Shown: piece after piece, positions 1-5,075 of the stretch
Layout of the letters: each line of letters opens with the position of its first letter
Numbering within the stretch: position 1 is the stretch's first letter
Assembly (NCBI GenBank): GCA_028875135.1
Contig: JAPPFQ010000441.1
Coordinates: 1-5,075 of the forward strand
Length of the DNA: 5,075 bases
Origin: Acidobacteriota bacterium
GTDB taxonomy: Bacteria > Acidobacteriota > Terriglobia > Versatilivoradales > Versatilivoraceae
Direction: 5' to 3'
Program-made: the position numbers and the translations under genes
Notes under the pieces: model-generated
The model's input: only the letters and a program-made list of their open reading frames with translations
Told to the model about the DNA's origin: nothing
The model's database searches: none

Positions 1-1443
1 CACTTGCACCCCTGCCAAGGCGCAAAACCGCCCAAAACTGTCAAACATGGGCTAGCGTCTCCCTCTGGCGTGGCGATGGACGGAACCGGTAACCTCTATG
101 TTGCCGATTCCGGCAATCAACGTATTCGCGTCTTGAGGAGGTCTTCATCCCCGAGCAGCCCTCAAGCCCCCACCCAACTGAGGGCCACTCCGGTTTCCCC
201 TTCTCGAATCGACCTGACCTGGCAGGACAACAGTACCAATGAGACCGGGTTCAGGGTGCAGCGCCGGCTGGCTGGTTCGGCCGATTGGGTTCCAATCGGA
301 ACCACAGCCGCCAACGGCACCAAGTTTTCGGACAGGGGAGCATCGCCGGACACCCTCTATCGCTACCGTGTTCAGGCCTTCAACGATACAGGATCTTCCG
401 CCTTCTCCAACGAGACCGAGGCGAGGACTCCGGCGACGCCGACCAGGGGCATCAGCAGCCGGCTCTTCGTCCCCGTCATCCTGACCGCGTCCGGACGGAA
501 CAACTCCTTCTTCACCTCCGAGCTGACCCTGACCAACCGGGGAAACCAGACGGCGACTCTCCGCCACACCTATACGGCGGCCGCCGGAGGGGGCGGTGGC
601 GCAGCCTCCGAGACTCTGGGTGCTGGAAGACAGAAGATCGCAGCCAATGCCATCGACTACCTCCGAGCCCTGGGCATTTCCATTCCCGCTGCGGGCAACC
701 GTATCGGGACGCTACGGGTGGAGGCGTCGGGCACCGACGTTACCGTCACGGTACGAACCACCACGCGGATGGCCGACGGGCGGGCGGGTCTGGCCTATCC
801 GGGAATTGCCGTCGCAGACGGATTCGAGGAAGCGGTTTATCTGTGCGGCCTGCGCCAAAACGCGCAGGACCGTTCCAACGTGGCCTTTCAAAACATGGGG
901 ACTTCGCAAGAGGGAAACATCACCTTGAGAACCACGGTGTTTTCGGGAGATCCCTTTGCTAATCCGCGTTCCCGGGTCTTGCCGGACGTGACCCTGGATC
1001 CTGGAGGATTCCATCAATACTCGGGCCTGCTGGGTACGGCCGGTATCGAACAGGGCTACGTGAGGGTGGAGCGGGTGCGCGGCGACGCGCCCTTCTACGC
1101 CTATGGGGTGATCAATGACCTGACCGGCGTGGTGATCGGAGCCCGGACGGGGTCTCCGGGAGGCGGCGGGCAATACAGTGTGTTCTACAACGCCGTGCCC
1201 TATGGGGCGGCCTTCGACGACACAGCCTGGGTGGATGCCCTGCAGCAGAACCGAGAGACCCGCAGCAACCTAGCCCTGGTCAACACCGGAGAAGTGGATG
1301 GCAGCGACAGCGTCTTCCGCCTGGAAATCTACGATGGGGACACGGGAAGGCGGGTCAACACGGTGACCGGCATCCGCGTTCCGGCCCGAGGCTGGCATCA
1401 GATCAACGGCATCCTTGGGAACTACGCGCCGGGGACGACCTAG
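1..1443 (+). CDS. Secreted/surface NHL-FnIII repeat protein, 5' partial, 3' truncated by TAG
   Basis: The frame is open at the left edge, so the true start is probably upstream; the first in-window start is a TTG at base 4. Numbering from that TTG (479 residues), residues 17-45 form one NHL beta-propeller repeat (PSGVAMDGTGNLYVADSGNQ, then RIRVL). Residues about 53-143 are a fibronectin type III domain, with LTWQDNS, a YRYRVQAFN core and a SNETEARTP exit. From about 150 to the end come repeated beta-rich modules, starting with RLFVPVILTASG and SFFTSELTLTNRGNQ. Two modules (274-372 and 404 onward) align with each other. A signal peptide cannot be assessed because the N-terminus is missing. The domain mix implies an extracellular or surface-bound, non-enzymatic protein; no catalytic motif is visible. 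The stop is unlikely to be the ancestral end, because the last module is cut before its conserved YGVVND segment. Domain calls are firm; function is unknown. Confidence 0.78.
   Translation, partial: HLHPCQGAKPPKTVKHGLASPSGVAMDGTGNLYVADSGNQRIRVLRRSSSPSSPQAPTQLRATPVSPSRIDLTWQDNSTNETGFRVQRRLAGSADWVPIGTTAANGTKFSDRGASPDTLYRYRVQAFNDTGSSAFSNETEARTPATPTRGISSRLFVPVILTASGRNNSFFTSELTLTNRGNQTATLRHTYTAAAGGGGGAASETLGAGRQKIAANAIDYLRALGISIPAAGNRIGTLRVEASGTDVTVTVRTTTRMADGRAGLAYPGIAVADGFEEAVYLCGLRQNAQDRSNVAFQNMGTSQEGNITLRTTVFSGDPFANPRSRVLPDVTLDPGGFHQYSGLLGTAGIEQGYVRVERVRGDAPFYAYGVINDLTGVVIGARTGSPGGGGQYSVFYNAVPYGAAFDDTAWVDALQQNRETRSNLALVNTGEVDGSDSVFRLEIYDGDTGRRVNTVTGIRVPARGWHQINGILGNYAPGTT
823..1119 (+). repeat. 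Internal protein repeat unit A of the NHL-FnIII gene
   Basis: This encodes residues 274-372 of the upstream protein. Landmarks are GLRQNAQDRSNVAFQNMG, then GGFHQYSGLLG, then QGYVRVERV, then FYAYGVIND. Unit B repeats these landmarks 130 residues later, with a 2-residue offset change in the middle that is restored before the GYxRV motif. The similarity is at protein level; the DNA has diverged, so the duplication is old. Confidence 0.75.
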
Positions 1444-1509
1444 GGATATGCGCGGGTGCGAAAGACCGCCGGCAGCAACCCCTTCCTGGCCTACGGAGTG
1501 GTCAACGAC
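1213..1509 (+). repeat. Internal protein repeat unit B, interrupted by TAG at 1441
   Basis: This is the counterpart of unit A: ALQQNRETRSNLALVNTG, then RGWHQINGILG, then stop-GYARVRKT, then FLAYGVVND. Both units span 99 codons. The stop codon takes the place of the glutamine that precedes GYVRV in unit A, so the unit is complete only if the TAG is ignored. Confidence 0.7.
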
Positions 1510-1566
1510 GGTGGGGCTCCCGGGCAGCGCAGCGGGGATGGAGCCTACCTGCCGGCTCGGCGGTAA
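1444..1566 (+). pseudogene. C-terminal remnant of the NHL-FnIII protein beyond the amber stop
   Basis: Read in the same frame as the upstream gene, the bases after the TAG at 1441-1443 encode 40 more residues before a TAA at 1564-1566. They include GYARVRKTAG, then FLAYGVVND, and end GDGAYLPARR. This matches the preceding module, which has GYVRVERVRG followed by FYAYGVIND at the same spacing. In that module the codon before GYVRV is CAG (1051-1053); here it is TAG. A single C-to-T change would explain the interruption. The stretch has no start of its own. It is either dead sequence, part of a readthrough product, or evidence of a base error. Confidence 0.65.
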
Positions 1567-1570
1567 CCGA

Positions 1571-1660
1571 ATGAAACAAACGAGCACTATCGCGATGCTC
1601 TTGATTGCGGTTGCTACCGCGCTGCCTGTGGAAGCCCAGCCCGGCGAAGCTCTTTCACAT
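1571..1660 (+). pseudogene. Orphaned signal peptide of a frameshifted secreted protein
   Basis: An ATG at 1571 begins MKQTSTIAMLLIAVATALPV, followed by EAQPGEALSH. This is a textbook Sec signal peptide: a basic start, a hydrophobic core at residues 7-19 and a likely VEA/Q cleavage after residue 22. After about residue 30 the frame turns into arginine-rich, shadow-like sequence and stops at 1822. The plausible continuation lies one frame over, starting at about 1659. No Shine-Dalgarno motif is evident, and the ATG is only four bases after the TAA at 1566. Confidence 0.5.
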
Positions 1661-1970
1661 GCTGCCGCATATTGCCGACGGGGATGGAGGCTCAGTGTTC
1701 GTGTTCACCCTGCCGGTGGAAACCGGATGGGATTCGGAACTGGCGAGCCTCGTGCTCTCAGGACCCAGCGGCACGTTCGAGATGCGCGAAGGAAGCGAGT
1801 CTCCGATGGTAATCGCGCATGACCCCGCGACCGGCGAAGTGCGGGCCATTCTGCACAAACTGCCTGACCTTCCGCCTGGTGCGCGCGCACAGAGCTCCCG
1901 CGACGCAATCGCGCTGGAAACGGAGCTTGACGTGATGGTGAGCCGCGGGCTTCCCGGCGCGGAAGACTGA
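1659..1970 (+). CDS. C-terminal domain remnant of a larger secreted protein (frameshifted)
   Basis: From the ATG at 1659 this frame gives 103 residues: an opening MLPHIADGDGGSVFVFTLPV, a LASLVLSGPSG strand pair, then HDPATGEVRAILHKLPDLP, ending MVSRGLPGAED. The frame can be extended back to a TTG at 1605, but that stretch only overlays the signal peptide in another frame. From memory, the pattern FxLPV..W...LASLxLSGPxG, D.xTGxVRaIL and a closing SRGxP resembles the extreme C-terminus of large secreted, often protease-related, bacterial proteins. I could not check this. No catalytic motif is present. With the signal peptide at 1571-1660 it would make one small secreted protein if a one-base shift were restored. 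It is probably a deletion and frameshift remnant rather than a functional gene; a real short gene starting at 1659 or 1605 is the alternative. Confidence 0.5.
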   Translation: MLPHIADGDGGSVFVFTLPVETGWDSELASLVLSGPSGTFEMREGSESPMVIAHDPATGEVRAILHKLPDLPPGARAQSSRDAIALETELDVMVSRGLPGAED

Positions 1971-2083
1971 AATCGATGAGGTCGGGTCGACAGGCGGTGC
2001 AAGTAGCTCGATATCAGGGTCTTTTCATTCCTCGAACCTGATCGACCGATTACCATAGCCGTTACCAGGCAGAAAAACTCAGA

Positions 2084-2110
2084 ATGGCAGGTAAGGCCAT
2101 GAATCCATGA
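2084..2110 (+). other. Possible 8-codon upstream ORF coupled to the next gene
   Basis: ATG at 2084 opens MAGKAMNP and ends in a TGA at 2108-2110, which overlaps the ATG at 2107 as ATGA. Such overlaps are typical of translational coupling. No strong ribosome binding site precedes it and so short an ORF can arise by chance, so this is only a candidate leader. Confidence 0.2.
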
Positions 2111-2403
2111 ATTTTGCGAACCGGACCTACAAGCTCCCACTTCCATTCACCGGCGTGGTCAACTCGGTCCTGGCGATCATCCTGATCCTGGGCACGCTGG
2201 GGGTATCCATCAGCCGGTTCGGCACGACCGTCGGCATCTTCGTTGGACTCGTGGGCGGCGGAGCCCTGACCGCGGCGGTTTGCAGCATCCTCATCCTGCT
2301 GCTCAACATCCAGAACGTGCTGGAAGAGTCTCGGGCAATCGGATCAGACTCCGAACCGCAGGGGGAGACCCTGGAGGGGAAAATAGGCAGCGTTGTTGGA
2401 TAG
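2107..2403 (+). CDS. Small two-helix membrane protein, unknown function
   Basis: This encodes a 98-residue protein I do not recognise. Residues about 14-36 (TGVVNSVLAIILILGTLGVS) and about 42-67 (a GLVGGGALTAAVCSILILLL stretch) are strongly hydrophobic and separated by a short SRFGTT turn, so a helical hairpin in the inner membrane is expected. The tail (about 70-98) is polar and acidic, with ESRAIGSDSEPQGETLE. The first ten residues, MNFANRTYKL, carry two basic residues. A weak TAAGG lies about ten bases before the ATG. No enzymatic motif is visible. It stands alone: 136 bases after the frameshifted gene and about 380 before the DUF4159 gene, with a candidate terminator after it. Two clean helices in one frame argue for a real gene. 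Confidence 0.6.
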   Translation: MNFANRTYKLPLPFTGVVNSVLAIILILGTLGVSISRFGTTVGIFVGLVGGGALTAAVCSILILLLNIQNVLEESRAIGSDSEPQGETLEGKIGSVVG

Positions 2404-2487
2404 GTGGAATTGCTGAGACCCTTGACCATGCAATGGCTTGTAGCCAGCGGAATTTTCGACTCCGCTTGGGGGGCCAGAATCCAACAG

Positions 2488-2516
2488 GCTCAACCCCGAA
2501 ATTGAGCACAGTTTTT
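2488..2516 (+). terminator. Candidate rho-independent terminator
   Basis: A perfect 6-bp inverted repeat (GCTCAA at 2488-2493, TTGAGC at 2502-2507) encloses an 8-base loop, CCCCGAAA. Four bases later comes a run of five T (2512-2516). It lies 84 bases after the stop of the 98-residue membrane protein and would end its transcript. The stem is short and the T-run is not directly adjacent, so it is at best moderate. Confidence 0.35.
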
Positions 2517-2705
2517 CCGGTGATTCAACAACGTCCCCCACGTACTCCTTCAACGATGTCCCGTCGGTTGCCAGGCTGGCCGAAAACAAAGAAGATACGG
2601 GCGGGACACCCGCGCTCCCAGGCGATGACGTCCCGTTGCGCGGTGGAGCCTGTCCGACAGACGAGTTCCCAAAAAATGGACGTTCACTCCGATTGATCCC
2701 CCCGG

Positions 2706-2734
2706 TTGTCCTGGCCTGCCTTTCAACCTATACT
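2706..2734 (+). promoter_or_regulatory. Candidate sigma70-type promoter for the DUF4159/VWA unit
   Basis: TTGTCC at 2706-2711 (four of six matches to TTGACA) and TATACT at 2729-2734 (five of six to TATAAT) are separated by exactly 17 bases. Transcription would begin around 2741, leaving a leader of about 44 bases before the GTG at 2785. Position, spacing and the lack of an upstream partner gene agree with this being the start of the two-gene unit. Confidence 0.5.
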
Positions 2735-2784
2735 CAAACTACGCTGCAGATGGCGGTAACCCCCGGAAAACCGGTGTCGTAACC

Positions 2785-3579
2785 GTGGCTCACGCATTCC
2801 ATTGGTCCCGAGGTCTGACCGGAGGTCTCCTGCTGGTGGCCCTGCTGGCGCAGGCCGCCCAACGTCCCGACGGGGAAAGCGCGGAAACGGTCACCCGGAG
2901 CACTGACGAACAAGCGAATCCGCCAAAAAAGGAGTTCACCTTTGCCCGCCTGGTGTTCCGCGGCGGGTCGGGATGGCGCTTTGGGGCCTGGGCAACCGAT
3001 GCGCCCAAGGCGGATGTCACCTTCATTGCCGGCATCCGGAGACTGACCAACCTGGATGTTCGTCAATCGCAATTCTACGTTCCCATCACCTCACTGGAAC
3101 TGTTCCAGTACCCATTCCTGTACGCCGTCGAGGTCGGCTATCTGGAGCTGTCGGAACAGGAGGCGGATATTCTTCGGGAGTACTTCAGGCGGGGCGGCTT
3201 CATGGTGGTGGACGACTTCCACGGCACCCTGGAATGGTCCAACTTCCAGAGTCAAATGCACAAGGTCTTTCCCGGGGGCAGGATCGAGGATCTTCCGACC
3301 TCTCACCCCATGTTCCACTGCTTCTTCGACATCGACGAGCTCTTTCAAATCCCCGGTGTCATCATGTTCTACAGCGGAACCACCTATGAGAAGGACGGTT
3401 ACAACCCCCATTTCCGCGGTGTCTTCGACGAAAACGGACAGCTCAAGGTCATGGTCAACTTCAACTCGGACCTGGGGGATGCCTGGGAGTGGGCCGACGT
3501 CCCCTTCTATCCCGAAAAGTACTCTTCGGCCGCCTACCGGCTGGGCATCAACTACATCATTTACTCAATGACCCATTAG
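2785..3579 (+). CDS. DUF4159 domain-containing secreted protein
   Basis: This encodes 264 residues from a GTG start. No in-frame ATG occurs before residue 140, and the GTG gives a good signal peptide (hydrophobic RGLTGGLLLVALLAQA, cleavage near residue 25), although no Shine-Dalgarno is obvious. After a polar linker (26-49), the domain starts at FTFARLVFRGG (51-61) and runs to the C-terminus. DUF4159 hallmarks are the PFLYAVEVGYLELSEQE block (110-126), RRGGFMVVDDFHG (135-147), LPTSHPMFHCFFDI (170-183), the VNFNSDLGDAWEW segment (224-236) and a closing LGINYIIYSMTH. The whole domain seems present. The protein is probably exported and acts at the envelope; no reaction is established for this family. 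It heads a likely operon with the VWA protein 65 bases downstream. DUF4159 genes are commonly found near MoxR/DUF58/VWA genes, which supports the assignment. Confidence 0.92.
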   Translation: MAHAFHWSRGLTGGLLLVALLAQAAQRPDGESAETVTRSTDEQANPPKKEFTFARLVFRGGSGWRFGAWATDAPKADVTFIAGIRRLTNLDVRQSQFYVPITSLELFQYPFLYAVEVGYLELSEQEADILREYFRRGGFMVVDDFHGTLEWSNFQSQMHKVFPGGRIEDLPTSHPMFHCFFDIDELFQIPGVIMFYSGTTYEKDGYNPHFRGVFDENGQLKVMVNFNSDLGDAWEWADVPFYPEKYSSAAYRLGINYIIYSMTH

Positions 3580-3644
3580 CCCGGGGTTCTCACCAGGCGT
3601 TCGGGCCGACCCGATGCCGTCACCAAGTCATTGGCGCCACCTCA

Positions 3645-5075
3645 ATGGACAGGCTGTTCGAGTCTCTCTTCAAATACCGGTTTTTCCTATTCCGCGAAGG
3701 CGAACTCACCTTCGACAGCCCTGTTTCCGCCTGGTGGCTGCTGCCGGCACTGGCCCTGGCCGCCGCGGCGGCTTTCTGGGTTTACCGTCGCCGGTCGTCC
3801 GGGAGCCGGATCCGGTGGAGGCGGAAACTGCTGATCGTCCTGAGGGCGGTCACGTTGATCCTGCTGCTGGCGTTGCTGTTTCGCCCCTCCCTCCGGGTCT
3901 CGACCCACCTGCCCAGGAAGAGCAGAGTCGCCCTTCTTATCGACGGCTCCCAGAGCATGACGCTCCCCCACGACACGGACCGGAGCCGCTGGGAGGCAGC
4001 GCTCGGGTGGCTCGATCCCGGGGCGGGAAGCGTCCTGGCCGATCTGGAAGAACGCTTCCAGCTCCAGAAGTTCCGTTTTGACCGGGATATCCGGGAAATC
4101 CGACCGGGCTCCAATCTTCCTCCCACCGGGACCGGCACCAACCTTGAGGCCGCCTTATCCGCCGCGAGAATGAACCGGGGAGAGGGCCAGCCCCTGGCCG
4201 GCGTGGTCCTTCTCAGTGACGGCGCCGACAATCTATCGGGACAACTGACGCAGGTGCTGGAAACCTTCCGGCGGGAACGGATTCCCGTCCATACGGTGGC
4301 GGTCGGCCAGGAGAGTCTCGGCAAGGACGTCCAGGTGTCGCAAGTCAGCTTCGCCCCGAGAATCCTGCCGGGATCCTCCACCCGAGGGGTGGTATCCTTG
4401 ACCAGTGTCGGCTATCCCGGAAGGAGAGTCTCGGTGGAGGTCCGGGAGTCCGGGACGCTCGTCGCCTCCCAACCGGTTACGCTGAACGGGTCCGATACCA
4501 GCCAGGTCGTCGAGTTGAGCCTGAAGCCGGAAGGGTCGGGACTGAAGCACTACACGGTCTCGGTGGCGCCCCAGCCCGGAGAAGCCATCGAGCGCAACAA
4601 CCGCCGGGACCTGTTGCTCCACGTGGAGGATTCCCGCCCCAGGATCCTCTACCTGGAAGGAACGCCGCGCTGGGAATTCAAGTTCATCCGGCGAGCCCTC
4701 CAGGAAGACCCCAACCTCCAGCTTGTGACGCTCCTCCGAACCTCGGACAACAAGTTCTACCACCAGGGACTTGAAGGTGAGGACCCACTGGCTGCAGGCT
4801 TTCCCCAGACCCCGGACCAACTGTATTCCTACAAGGGACTGATCCTGGGCAGTATCGAAGCCGGCTTCTTCACCCCGTCCCAGCAGGAGATGATCGTGGA
4901 TTTCGTGGGCGAGCGGGGCGGCGGATTCATGATGTTGGGTGGGCGCAGCTCCTTCGACGCCGGAGGATACGCGGACACCGACATCGCCGAAATGTTGCCG
5001 GTGCACCTGGGTGACCGGGACGCGGAAAGCTCCTACGTCACCGATTGGTTGCGCTTCGATCCGACGGCCTATGGC
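3645..5075 (+). CDS. VWA domain membrane protein with glutamine-amidotransferase-like region, 3' partial
   Basis: An uninterrupted frame runs from the ATG at 3645 to the right edge (477 codons, no stop). The N-terminus MDRLFESLFKYRFFLFREGE is typical of this family. Two membrane helices follow: about 29-46 (WWLLPALALAAAAAFWV) and about 62-79 (LLIVLRAVTLILLLALLF). A von Willebrand A domain spans about 94-222 and has a complete MIDAS: DGSQS (D100, S102, S104), T165 in GTGTNLEAAL and D192 in LLSDGADN. A beta-sandwich-like linker (about 228-328) precedes a class I glutamine-amidotransferase-like domain that starts at RPRILYLEGTPRWEFKFIRR (331-350) and includes RGGGFMMLGGRSSFDAGGY (424-442). Family members usually continue for some hundreds of residues, so the C-terminus is missing. 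It is probably an inner-membrane protein that binds metal-dependent ligands outside the membrane, working with the DUF4159 protein and possibly a MoxR ATPase outside the window. No Shine-Dalgarno precedes the ATG, but no other ATG, GTG or TTG start lies in frame between it and the preceding gene. Confidence 0.93.
   Translation, partial: MDRLFESLFKYRFFLFREGELTFDSPVSAWWLLPALALAAAAAFWVYRRRSSGSRIRWRRKLLIVLRAVTLILLLALLFRPSLRVSTHLPRKSRVALLIDGSQSMTLPHDTDRSRWEAALGWLDPGAGSVLADLEERFQLQKFRFDRDIREIRPGSNLPPTGTGTNLEAALSAARMNRGEGQPLAGVVLLSDGADNLSGQLTQVLETFRRERIPVHTVAVGQESLGKDVQVSQVSFAPRILPGSSTRGVVSLTSVGYPGRRVSVEVRESGTLVASQPVTLNGSDTSQVVELSLKPEGSGLKHYTVSVAPQPGEAIERNNRRDLLLHVEDSRPRILYLEGTPRWEFKFIRRALQEDPNLQLVTLLRTSDNKFYHQGLEGEDPLAAGFPQTPDQLYSYKGLILGSIEAGFFTPSQQEMIVDFVGERGGGFMMLGGRSSFDAGGYADTDIAEMLPVHLGDRDAESSYVTDWLRFDPTAYG

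Larger units (their letters stand above)
2404..2784 (+). other. Intergenic region without a convincing gene
   Basis: About 380 bases separate the small membrane protein from the DUF4159 gene. Open frames cross it on both strands, the longest being 2280-2696 on +, but they give arginine/proline-rich or unpatterned proteins, overlap the upstream gene in the wrong frame, or lack recognisable motifs. The only structure I can support is a hairpin with a T-tract near the left end and a promoter-like pair near the right end. Confidence 0.5.

Noticed and set aside
2013..2042. Inverted repeat ATCAGG / CCTGAT with an 18-base loop after the frameshifted gene
   Set aside because: The stem is short, the loop long and no T-tract follows, so it is not a credible terminator.
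1655..2146. 163-codon open frame on the minus strand
   Set aside because: The protein is Ser/Arg/Pro-rich with no motif and lies antisense to the C-terminal remnant and across the start of the 98-residue gene; judged a shadow.
2344..2589. 81-codon open frame on the minus strand in the intergenic region
   Set aside because: It is the least shadow-like frame here in composition, but it shows no recognisable motif or domain and overlaps the 3' end of the membrane protein gene.
2552..2640. Two similar strings around GATGTCCCGT and GATGACGTCCCGTTG
   Set aside because: They are imperfect and short, occur only twice, and have no flanking structure; this can arise by chance.
2280..2696. 138-codon open frame on the plus strand
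   Set aside because: It starts inside the two-helix membrane protein gene in another frame, and its product is basic, proline-rich and unpatterned; no motif or ribosome binding site supports it.
3580..3644. Possible terminator between the DUF4159 and VWA genes (GCCCG ... CGGGC)
   Set aside because: It is a five-base stem with a long loop and no T-tract; the two genes are more likely co-transcribed.
4233..5006. 257-codon open frame on the minus strand
   Set aside because: It lies entirely opposite the VWA gene, which has a full set of family motifs; the minus-strand product has no recognisable domain and fits a GC-rich antisense shadow.

Overview
The window is GC-rich and looks like a bacterial chromosome segment, with every supportable gene on the + strand. 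Acidobacteriota is my best guess. The grounds are two family resemblances: a secreted protein built from an NHL repeat, a fibronectin III domain and a repeated RSN / YGVIND domain, and a DUF4159 gene next to a large VWA membrane protein. Both are from memory of those families, not from a search. No RNA genes, CRISPR arrays, insertion sequences or integration sites were seen.

Left part (1-1970): secreted or cell-surface proteins in decay. Positions 1-1443 encode the 3' part of an NHL/FnIII/repeat protein whose 5' end lies outside the window. Its last repeat is cut by an in-frame TAG at 1441-1443. The same frame stays open to a TAA at 1564-1566, and those extra 40 codons align with the preceding repeat, with the TAG falling where that repeat has a CAG glutamine codon. 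Four bases later a clear signal peptide starts (1571) in one frame. The body that should follow it (about 1659-1970) is in another frame and resembles only the C-terminal end of larger secreted proteins. Two disabling lesions in neighbouring genes suggest a decaying locus, or two base errors in a draft assembly.

Middle (1971-2784): a 98-residue protein with two predicted membrane helices (2107-2403), possibly preceded by a tiny coupled ORF. It is followed by a candidate hairpin/T-tract terminator (2488-2516) and about 380 bases without a convincing gene. That gap ends in a good sigma70-type promoter candidate (2706-2734).

Right part (2785-5075): a two-gene unit. The first gene is a secreted DUF4159 protein. 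After 65 bases comes a membrane-anchored VWA protein with an intact MIDAS metal site and a C-terminal class I glutamine-amidotransferase-like domain, running off the right edge. Genes of this kind commonly sit with MoxR ATPase and DUF58 genes. They probably act together at the cell envelope, but their biochemical function is not established. The two proteins share a recognisable strand-helix-strand block, suggesting related folds.
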